From contig CAUJFT010000266.1 of the NCBI GenBank assembly GCA_963169475.1, forward strand, positions 1 through 12,639: a stretch of 12,639 nucleotides of DNA, written 5' to 3'. The DNA comes from Bacteroidota bacterium (GTDB lineage: Bacteria; Bacteroidota; Bacteroidia; J057). Below, one piece after another: positions 1 to 6,353 of the stretch (position 1 is its first letter; each line of letters starts with the position of its first letter). Position numbers and translations under genes: made by a program. The notes under the pieces were generated by a model, which did no database searches, was not told the origin of the DNA, and saw nothing but the letters and a program-made list of their open reading frames with translations.

Positions 1-163
1 GCTTTATATAAGGAATGAAGAGAGTAATATGGTTCTTCTGAAGATTAATAGATAAATTTGTTATAGGTTTTGATTTGCTTAAATTATGAATTTAGAAAAT
101 CTTTATTGCTACTTTAATACTGCACGAACAACGCAACAAACTTAAATAATTAAAATATAATAT

Positions 164-210
164 CCTACATCTTTTTTGAAAAAATAAATATAATTACATA
201 AATATGTAGG
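164..210. repeat. Inverted repeat, 7-bp arms
   Basis: CCTACAT at 164-170 is matched by ATGTAGG at 204-210, a perfect 7-bp inverted pair around a 33-nt AT-rich interior. The interior begins with TTTTTT-G-AAAAAA (172-184), itself a small palindrome. This could be a terminator for a gene left of the window or a protein-binding site. In DNA this AT-rich it may also be chance. Confidence 0.35.
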
Positions 211-243
211 TATTGAATATTGAAGTAGAGGATAGAAAGTGAT

Positions 244-269
244 TAGTTTTTAGTTTTTAGTTTTTAGTT
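244..269. repeat. Tandem array of a 7-mer (AGTTTTT)
   Basis: The unit AGTTTTT repeats with an exact 7-bp period for about 3.7 copies: AG dinucleotides fall at 245, 252, 259 and 266, each of the first three followed by five T. It is a simple sequence repeat open to slippage. It lies about 400 bp upstream of the T9SS gene, outside any evident promoter, so a regulatory role is not supported. Confidence 0.8.
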
Positions 270-328
270 ACTTTGTACTACTTGATTGGATGTCCCTGTA
301 TATTTTTCATTGGTAAGAGTAAACCGAA

Positions 329-345
329 CCCCGTAGGGGTGGTAT
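329..345 (+). repeat. REP-like mini-hairpin, copy A
   Basis: CCCC-GTA-GGGG (329-339) is a perfect 4-bp stem with a three-base loop, followed by TGGTAT. CATTGGT precedes it at 308-314. Copy B at 370-386 matches it at 12 of 17 positions with the stem bases changed in pairs, and copy C near 12321 has the same plan. Short GTA-loop hairpins followed by a TAT-rich tail recur between genes in many Bacteroidota genomes; that is my recollection, not a search result. Confidence 0.55.
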
Positions 346-369
346 CTTAATGTTTATTCTCCCATTGGT

Positions 370-386
370 CTCTGTAGAGGCGATAT
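370..386 (+). repeat. REP-like mini-hairpin, copy B
   Basis: CTCT-GT-AGAG (370-379) followed by GCGATAT. Aligned to copy A it keeps GTAG, GG, G and TAT, while the stem positions change in a compensating way (CCCC/GGGG becomes CTCT/AGAG). It is preceded by the same CATTGGT word (363-369) that precedes copy A, so the two form a loose direct repeat about 41-55 bp apart. Confidence 0.45.
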
Positions 387-394
387 TTTTTTGG

Positions 395-468
395 AGTGTC
401 ATAAACAGAATATTCACTATATCCAACTCATTCATCTTTATATCAATCGCCATTTTGTTTATGACACT
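395..468. repeat. 74-bp element with 17-bp inverted-repeat ends
   Basis: AGTGTCATAAACA at 395-407 has its exact reverse complement at 456-468. The stem continues inward (408-411 with 452-455) to 17 bp with a single G-T wobble, leaving a 40-nt loop. No target-site duplication is evident at the edges (TTTTGG on the left, ATCGTA on the right), and no coding capacity fits inside. It could be a small non-autonomous element, a strong RNA hairpin, or a terminator-like structure. The arms are far too long to be chance. Confidence 0.7.
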
Positions 469-536
469 ATCGTATTTTTCTTATGACCACTTACATCCAT
501 AAAGGCAACAACTATGAGGGAGAGATTATGCCAAGT

Positions 537-563
537 GTGATGTTTCGCTTCGCTCAACATGAC
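537..563. repeat. Inverted element (reverse strand reads GAGCGAAGCGAAACAT)
   Basis: GTGATGTT at 537-544 pairs with AACATGAC at 556-563 with one mismatch, around the loop TCGCTTCGCTC. Read on the minus strand it is GTCATGTTGAGCGAAGCGAAACATCAC. I recognise the GAGCGAAGCGAAACATC wording as an intergenic repeat common in Bacteroidota and some other phyla. It lies about 110 bp upstream of the T9SS gene start. Confidence 0.5.
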
Positions 564-639
564 GGAGAGGATTGACTTCCTATATAATCCTGATAATTCT
601 TTAATCTGTTTTTATGTGTGGTATCTCTGTAGAAAATAC

Positions 640-647
640 TACCTTTG
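640..647 (+). promoter_or_regulatory. Candidate -7 promoter element for the T9SS cargo gene
   Basis: TACCTTTG matches the Bacteroidota -7 consensus TAnnTTTG exactly. The -33 region (about 614-620, ATGTGTG) lacks a clear TTTG. Transcription would begin near 652-655, giving a leader of about 20-25 nt to the ATG at 676. The motif is short and occurs by chance in AT-rich DNA, so its position is the main support. Confidence 0.45.
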
Positions 648-675
648 TGGCTAAATATAATTGATGGATTCTATT

Positions 676-3600
676 ATGCAAAAACTCGTCTCGTTAGTCA
701 TAATCCTACTTGTTTTGGGTACAATGAAAGGGTTCTCTCAAAAGGTAGGTCGGGATTTTTTACCCCCTAAATCGGCAGAGATGCCCGAATGGTTTGAAGT
801 TTTTTATAGGGAGGAGGGCGAAAAAATAGCGATAACCCGAATGGACTCTCTGGCTTCTGCGTATGAGAATAGACTGAAGAAAACGAAGGGCAGACCTCCA
901 GAGGATAAGGTACTTACTGGAGAAGAATTAGAAGATGCTTATTTAAGATATTATAAAAGATGGAGGCGATTTGCTGTACAGTTTACAGATGAAAACGAGG
1001 TTACTGAAACTAAAGGAGAAAGTGCTGAAAGTAGTTTTTTACCTGTCTCTCAAAAGATACAAGCCGCTAATTCAGCATGGACTTTATTGGGTCCAACAGA
1101 GACTTTTTGGAATAACTCTAATACAAGCGCACCTTGGCAGGTGAATGTATATGCAATAGATGCTGCCCCCTCAAACGCTAATATATTGTATGCTTGCCCG
1201 GAAACGGGAGGTATTTTTAAAACGACAGACAAGGGGTTAAATTGGGAATGTAAAACCCTTGAATATCCTATCAATAGTTGTGGAGCAGTCAAGGTACATC
1301 CTAGTAATCCTGATACTGCTTATGCCGGGCGGAATAATCAGTGGATACATACTGCTGACGGAGGAACTACTTGGGATATTCAAGCAATGCCGTGGGGAGG
1401 AGTCAATGAGATTGCCATTAAGCCAACGGCTCCCTATACTGCATTCGTAGCAACAAGTAATGGACTTTTTCGAAAGCAAGTAGCCGGAGCTACGATAAAT
1501 CAGGGTACCACCTTTAACATAGCTTCTCTCAATGCCTCCTCTCCAAAGTGGAATCGGGCTACTACGAGCGGAACCGCTTGTACTGCAAGTGCGGGTACAA
1601 ATCATTATTATAGCGTTTTTTCTTTTACGGTATCAGTATCTGGCTCCTACACTTTTATGATGTGTACTCCGATAAGTAATTGGGACGGACATGCTTCCCT
1701 GTTTCAAAATATATTTGACCCAAGTAACCCTTGTGGAGTTCCTGCCAACCATCTTTATTCTGATGATGATGCTAATAGCGGTGGGAATTGCGGTAATGAC
1801 CCGCTTATTACCGTTTCTTTGGTTACAGGAACTACTTATTATTTGGTATCTACTTCTTATAATCCTAATGTAACCGGGACATTTCAATGGACATTCACCG
1901 GGCCCGGAGGTGCAAACCTAACGAGCTTGGTACCCGGTTGGATACAGGTTCCGGGAATGAATACAAGTTGTACCGATATATTTTTTAAAACCGATGACGA
2001 AAATATCCTTTTTTGTCTGAAAAAAAACGGAGGCTTTACGGAATTTTGGCGTTCGTTAGATGGAGGGAATACATTTTCTCCAAGCATAAACGGCTGGACA
2101 GGAAAAGGTATCACCGCAGATGGTGGCGGACGTATGACTGTAACGCCTGCTGACCCTAACCGGATTTACGCAGTATTGCTTGGAAGCGCGCCCTCACCGG
2201 ATAGGCCCTTTGTTTTCAGGAGTAATGATGCCGGTCTTACGTGGGATACCCTTTGTACGGGTAGAGGAACGGGCTTAATAGGGAATGGTTCCTTACCCTT
2301 AGGCATGTCCAATGGGCAAGGATTTTATGATTTGGATATCGCGGTTAGCGCATTAGATGCCAACCAATTGATTGTGGCTACGACCTCCGCTTTTCGCTCT
2401 GTGGACGGCGGAATTTCGTTTACCCCATTAGGGGGATACTTAGGTAATTTTGGCATACACCCCGATATTCAGCAAATAATCACTATAGGGGGAGACACTT
2501 GGATAACAACTGATGGCGGGATTAATTATTCTAGTGATTTTTTTGGAGCAATAGGGAATTTTTCTCCTCGTTTTAAGGGTATTTACAGCTCGGATATGTG
2601 GGGATTTGCACAAGGGTGGAATGAGGACATTGTTGGAGGTGGGCGGTACCACAACGGAAACACAGCACTTAGTGAAACCTACCCGGTGGGAGAGGCTATA
2701 CGTTTGGGAGGAGGAGAAGCCGCCACCGGTTATTATATGGTAGGAAGACCTCGACATATTGCTTTTTCAGACATTGCCCCTAAAGTAATCCCTGTAACCC
2801 GAAATAATCCTTCTACAGACTTTTCTTTCACAAAATTTCCTAATGAAGATGGGTATGGGAATGATATGAGCGAAGTGGCTTTTTTACCTTATTGTTATAA
2901 CACTATCTTTGTGGGCAGCGGAAATGAGCTTTGGAAATCCGCTGACGGAGGGATAACGTGGGTTTCTATCCATACATTTGCTGGTAGAGTGAAAGAGTTT
3001 GAAATTTCGCGCTCCAACCCCGACGTGATTTATCTTGCGACTAACTCCCCTACCCAACTACAAAAATCAACAGATGGAGGCATTTCATGGTCAATTCTGT
3101 CTCTACCACCAGGGGCATCTATCAGTAGAGTTTCTCTATCACTATCTTATTCGGATGAAAATAGACTTTACATGGTTTCTCCTTCTAATTCATTAGGGAA
3201 TAGAGTATTTGTTACTACTGATGGTGGGGCATCTTGGAGTAATCTTACCACTCCAACCATTAATAATATGACGTATACTGCTATAGTTTATCATAATGGA
3301 ACGGATAATGGGGTCTATATTTTAGGAGATAACGGAATCGTTTTTTACAAGAGTGATTCGGAGCCGGATTGGGTGCCATTTAGTACAGGACTTCCACTTG
3401 TTCATAATAACGAGCATGTCTTGGCCTTTTACCGTGATAGTAAATTGCGTTCTGCTGGAAATCAAGGAATATGGCAGGTTGAATTTTATGAAGAAGGTAC
3501 ACCCGTTGCCCAGCCTACCGTGGATAAACTAACGTCTTCTTGCCCGAGAGACACTTTTTATTTTGAGGACTACTCCGCACTCAATCATACGGCTGCAACG

Positions 3601-5451
3601 TGGGCATGGACTTTTACTGGAGCCGCTTATGTAAGCGCTACTTCTGCAAGGAATCCAAAGGTCTTGTTTTCTGGTGCGGGAACCTTTGATTTTTCTCTTA
3701 CCGTAACCAATCCGATGGGAAGTAGCACCAAAACGGTTACCGGAAAAATAACGATTACGGGAAATGAATGTGGAGTAGATACAATCCCAGGTAAACTATT
3801 AACCCTAACTACTGCTGGCGACTATGCTGCTCAAACTGTTCCACTTAATCTTACAACCAATAATTTTACGGTTGGAGGCTGGATAAAGCCCAATGGGATT
3901 CAAATGAGTAATGCAGGAATTTTCTTTTCGGGAAGTAGCGGGGCGTGTGGATTGAACTTTCGGACAGCAAACCAACTTGGCTATCATTGGAACGATAATG
4001 CCGGCACTTACAATTGGGGAGGAGGACCAACCCTTCCCGCAAATCAATGGTCATACGTAGCCTTAGTGATTAAAGACGGACCCGGAACCAATGATACCGC
4101 TTTTATTTACTTAAACGGAGCGCAATATCTTAGGGTCGGAAATCATAGTCCTGCTACGCTTTCTACAGTTTTCCAATTCGGGATAGACAGAAGCAATACT
4201 TCGCGAAATTTTATCGGGCAAATAGACGAGGTTAGTTTTTACGATAGGGCATTAAGCCGGAATGAGATAAGGGAGATAATGAACCTTACACGAAATAACC
4301 CGAATGGAGGAAGTATGCCGGGATATGATGTTTCCTTGATTGCTTATTACCAATTTAATGAAAACAATAGCCTAACTTTTGATAAAATTGGGACTAAACA
4401 CGTTACTTTAGTAGGAGGGGCGACCAAATCAACCCTTTCTACTGCGCCCGTAGGGGGAGGAAACTTTCAGCGCATGTCCGTAGCTTCTGGAGGAGTTAAA
4501 AACTTCGCTACTCCCGGACTTTCCATGACCTTCCCCTCCGCTGGTGTTTACCCCAACGGCGACTTAGTAGTTACGCGCTTACATGTACCTGCTGACGAGC
4601 TTTGCGGCACAAACACTTTACCAAATCCGACAGGGTATTGGATTGTGAGAAATTACGGAAGTAATGCGACCTTCAGTTCGCTTACAGAAATGAAATTCCA
4701 TGAGGTATCTGGTACCAATCCCGCTATGGTTTTAAGCCCCTCTTCTTTAACCCTCTTCAAGAGGAACTCCAATGATTTTGGCTTGACTTGGGGTAGCTTT
4801 ATAGAGGACGCCGATGCGGTTACCACTGTTTCCGGTTTGGGGGACATTACCTTTTCATCGGGTTTATATGTTGTAAATTTTAGCCAGTTTTCTATATCTT
4901 CCGACAATCTTCCTTTGCCCGTATCAGACCTATATTTTGAGGTTAGGGCAGATAGTCAAACCCAAGCGCGCTTATCTTGGACAATCAAGGACGAAGTGGG
5001 CGTGGAAAAGTACGAAATAGAATACCATAAAGAGGGAAATGGCTTTGAGTATATAGGAGAAAAAAGTGCTAATGGAGGAGACAACTATTATTTTATTCAT
5101 TCAGATTTACCTTCCGGTACTCATTATTATCGGTTGAAAATCAGAGATATTAATGGTAATAGTTCTTATTCCAATACACAAAGCATTGAGTTACTACATA
5201 AAGATGCCCTATCTATTTATCCCAATCCCATTGAAGAAGGCTGGCTTAATCTGATGATTCATTCTACTTCCAATAAAGGATTTGCTAGAATATATAATGC
5301 GTTAGGTCAAGTGGTGCATACCTTTGCCGTAAGTGATATTTCTATTTACCCAAAACAAAAGACCTATTTGCCACTTTCAGCAGGCATTTACCATCTATTT
5401 TTGACATTAGAAAATGGGGTTACTATGGAGGAAAAAATTATCATAGAATAA
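676..5451 (+). CDS. Giant T9SS-secreted beta-propeller protein (PKD, LamG, sorting domain)
   Basis: This 1591-residue protein is probably secreted or held at the cell surface by the type IX system. Residues 1-22 form a signal peptide (start MQKL, end GFSQ). A charged linker follows to about residue 130, then sortilin/VPS10-like beta-propeller repeats to about 940. Asp-box motifs (S/T-x-D-x-G-x-T/S-W or close) recur, for example near 182, 225, 753, 796 and 845. A beta-sandwich resembling pre-peptidase C-terminal domains is inserted at about 285-412. Then come a PKD-like domain (about 943-1030), a LamG/concanavalin-like domain (about 1038-1205), an FN3-like module (about 1413-1507) and a type A sorting domain beginning at about 1510 (SIYPNP, then YNALGQVV and LSAGIYHL). 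I prefer ATG 676 because TGGA precedes it by 7 nt and it gives the better signal peptide; ATG 664 is the alternative. No catalytic motif was seen, and binding or adhesion is inferred. Confidence 0.9.
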   Translation: MQKLVSLVIILLVLGTMKGFSQKVGRDFLPPKSAEMPEWFEVFYREEGEKIAITRMDSLASAYENRLKKTKGRPPEDKVLTGEELEDAYLRYYKRWRRFAVQFTDENEVTETKGESAESSFLPVSQKIQAANSAWTLLGPTETFWNNSNTSAPWQVNVYAIDAAPSNANILYACPETGGIFKTTDKGLNWECKTLEYPINSCGAVKVHPSNPDTAYAGRNNQWIHTADGGTTWDIQAMPWGGVNEIAIKPTAPYTAFVATSNGLFRKQVAGATINQGTTFNIASLNASSPKWNRATTSGTACTASAGTNHYYSVFSFTVSVSGSYTFMMCTPISNWDGHASLFQNIFDPSNPCGVPANHLYSDDDANSGGNCGNDPLITVSLVTGTTYYLVSTSYNPNVTGTFQWTFTGPGGANLTSLVPGWIQVPGMNTSCTDIFFKTDDENILFCLKKNGGFTEFWRSLDGGNTFSPSINGWTGKGITADGGGRMTVTPADPNRIYAVLLGSAPSPDRPFVFRSNDAGLTWDTLCTGRGTGLIGNGSLPLGMSNGQGFYDLDIAVSALDANQLIVATTSAFRSVDGGISFTPLGGYLGNFGIHPDIQQIITIGGDTWITTDGGINYSSDFFGAIGNFSPRFKGIYSSDMWGFAQGWNEDIVGGGRYHNGNTALSETYPVGEAIRLGGGEAATGYYMVGRPRHIAFSDIAPKVIPVTRNNPSTDFSFTKFPNEDGYGNDMSEVAFLPYCYNTIFVGSGNELWKSADGGITWVSIHTFAGRVKEFEISRSNPDVIYLATNSPTQLQKSTDGGISWSILSLPPGASISRVSLSLSYSDENRLYMVSPSNSLGNRVFVTTDGGASWSNLTTPTINNMTYTAIVYHNGTDNGVYILGDNGIVFYKSDSEPDWVPFSTGLPLVHNNEHVLAFYRDSKLRSAGNQGIWQVEFYEEGTPVAQPTVDKLTSSCPRDTFYFEDYSALNHTAATWAWTFTGAAYVSATSARNPKVLFSGAGTFDFSLTVTNPMGSSTKTVTGKITITGNECGVDTIPGKLLTLTTAGDYAAQTVPLNLTTNNFTVGGWIKPNGIQMSNAGIFFSGSSGACGLNFRTANQLGYHWNDNAGTYNWGGGPTLPANQWSYVALVIKDGPGTNDTAFIYLNGAQYLRVGNHSPATLSTVFQFGIDRSNTSRNFIGQIDEVSFYDRALSRNEIREIMNLTRNNPNGGSMPGYDVSLIAYYQFNENNSLTFDKIGTKHVTLVGGATKSTLSTAPVGGGNFQRMSVASGGVKNFATPGLSMTFPSAGVYPNGDLVVTRLHVPADELCGTNTLPNPTGYWIVRNYGSNATFSSLTEMKFHEVSGTNPAMVLSPSSLTLFKRNSNDFGLTWGSFIEDADAVTTVSGLGDITFSSGLYVVNFSQFSISSDNLPLPVSDLYFEVRADSQTQARLSWTIKDEVGVEKYEIEYHKEGNGFEYIGEKSANGGDNYYFIHSDLPSGTHYYRLKIRDINGNSSYSNTQSIELLHKDALSIYPNPIEEGWLNLMIHSTSNKGFARIYNALGQVVHTFAVSDISIYPKQKTYLPLSAGIYHLFLTLENGVTMEEKIIIE

Positions 5452-5517
5452 TCTACTGCTAAAAACTTTTTGAAATCATCATAGTTTTAAGACAACCAAG
5501 TGTAATAAGGAGTTTTT

Positions 5518-5712
5518 ATGTGGAGTAACTCGCTCTGTACTACTTGTAAATTTTTAAGAACTACCCAAAATGAAAGGGGGAGTGTCTTTTATCTGTGCGG
5601 AAAAAGTAAGACCGATTTCAGATTTGGAAAATATCCTCCCCAGCCTGTATATACTTGTTCCGCATACGAAAAAAAAATTATTCATGAAAACCATTCCGAA
5701 AATCAATCCTGA
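5518..5712 (+). CDS. Small four-cysteine, probably zinc-binding, protein
   Basis: This is a 64-residue protein with cysteines at 7, 10, 27 and 47 (CTTC, FYLC, YTC) and an aromatic-rich core, FRFGKYPPQPVYTC. The spacing suggests a single zinc ribbon-like site, and the PP-x-PV-xx-C-x-x-Y ending resembles small conserved hypothetical proteins I have seen in Bacteroidota and Proteobacteria. The gene has one of the few real Shine-Dalgarno sites in the window, AAGGAG at 5507-5512, 5 nt before the ATG. Its last 29 nt overlap the start of the HAD phosphatase gene in another frame, so translational coupling is likely. Function is unknown; the zinc site is inferred from cysteine pattern alone. Confidence 0.7.
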   Translation: MWSNSLCTTCKFLRTTQNERGSVFYLCGKSKTDFRFGKYPPQPVYTCSAYEKKIIHENHSENQS

Positions 5713-6331
5713 TAAGATAAAAAATATTTTATTTGACCTTGGAGGCGTAATTTATGATATTGACCCACTCCGCACCCAACGTGCAATTGAGGCTTTGATT
5801 CCGGAAGGAGACAAGGTGCATTTTTATTCCAAAACACGTCAAATAGCGGCAGTTTCTTTGTATGAATCCGGAAAGATAAGTACCGCAGAGTTTATCCAAA
5901 CGGTAAGGGCGACCTTGTCTCTTCAAGCAACAGACCTTCAGATTATAGAAGCATGGAACGCTTTGTTAGTTGGGGTAGTTAAAGGGCGAGTCGAAAAGCT
6001 GGATTATTTATCCCAATACTTTAATCTTGCGCTATTGAGTAATACTAATGAATTACACTATGATACCATTTTTGAAGACTGCCAACCGGTATATGCCCAA
6101 ATGCAGCAGTGTTTTTTTTCCTTTCAAATGGGAATGCGCAAACCCAATGCAGAAATTTTTGAGGCAGTGCTTTCTGCCATGCAATGGGAAAAAGAAGAAA
6201 CACTATTCGTAGAAGACTCCCCTCCCAATATCGAAGGAGCAATAGCCGTTGGCTTATCTGTATTTCCCATCAATGCCCTATCCGATTTTGACCACCTTGT
6301 AGATTTTGTGTCTAAAGAAGTAAGGAGCTAA
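5684..6331 (+). CDS. HAD-superfamily phosphatase (YihX-like branch)
   Basis: A 215-residue haloacid dehalogenase-type hydrolase, probably a cytosolic phosphatase for a small phosphorylated metabolite. Motif I is FDLGGV with the nucleophile at D18; the usual second Asp is Gly (G20), as in the FDLGNV/FDLGGV branch that includes E. coli YihX, a glucose-1-phosphate phosphatase. Motif II is LLSNTNE (S119), motif III is RKPNAEIF (K153), and motif IV is VEDSPPNIEGA (E177, D178). The open frame extends upstream to an ATG at 5570, but those 38 residues lie inside the Cys-rich gene and are not HAD-like, so ATG 5684 is preferred. No Shine-Dalgarno precedes it, which fits translation coupled to the overlapping upstream gene. 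The substrate cannot be read from the sequence. It is convergent with the M14 gene, only 10 nt away. Confidence 0.9.
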   Translation: MKTIPKINPDKIKNILFDLGGVIYDIDPLRTQRAIEALIPEGDKVHFYSKTRQIAAVSLYESGKISTAEFIQTVRATLSLQATDLQIIEAWNALLVGVVKGRVEKLDYLSQYFNLALLSNTNELHYDTIFEDCQPVYAQMQQCFFSFQMGMRKPNAEIFEAVLSAMQWEKEETLFVEDSPPNIEGAIAVGLSVFPINALSDFDHLVDFVSKEVRS

Positions 6332-6353
6332 AAACCGCCTTTTACCAAGCGGT
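6331..6353 (-). terminator. Weak hairpin at the end of the M14 gene
   Basis: On the minus strand ACCGC (6353-6349) pairs with GCGGT (6338-6334), with a 10-nt loop, followed by a short T run (6334-6331). The structure overlaps the M14 stop codon. The stem is only 5 bp and the T run is short, so this is a tentative terminator for the minus-strand gene. Confidence 0.3.

Larger units (their letters stand above)
1..663. other. Gene-free, repeat-rich leader region
   Basis: No reading frame here looks like a gene. One short frame runs open from the window edge (positions 2-55, ending TAA) and could be the last 17 codons of an upstream gene, but nothing identifies it. The remainder is AT-rich and contains the repeats listed separately: an inverted repeat at 164-210, a 7-mer tandem array at 244-269, two REP-like mini-hairpins at 329-345 and 370-386, a long hairpin at 395-468 and another inverted element at 537-563. 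The promoter for the large secreted protein lies at its right end. Confidence 0.7.

Noticed and set aside
53..60. TAAATTTG promoter-like motif, and TAAGTTTG on the minus strand at 137-144
   Set aside because: Both match TAnnTTTG but lack a -33 partner and have no gene downstream; such matches are expected by chance in AT-rich DNA.
307..453. Minus-strand 48-codon open frame beginning MAIDIKMNELDIV
   Set aside because: It runs straight through one arm of the 74-bp hairpin and both REP-like copies, has no ribosome site, and resembles no protein I know; it is best read as chance within repeats.
5570..5683. N-terminal extension of the HAD phosphatase from an earlier ATG
   Set aside because: The 38 extra residues lie in the coding region of the Cys-rich protein, do not look like HAD sequence, and HAD motif I is correctly placed from ATG 5684.
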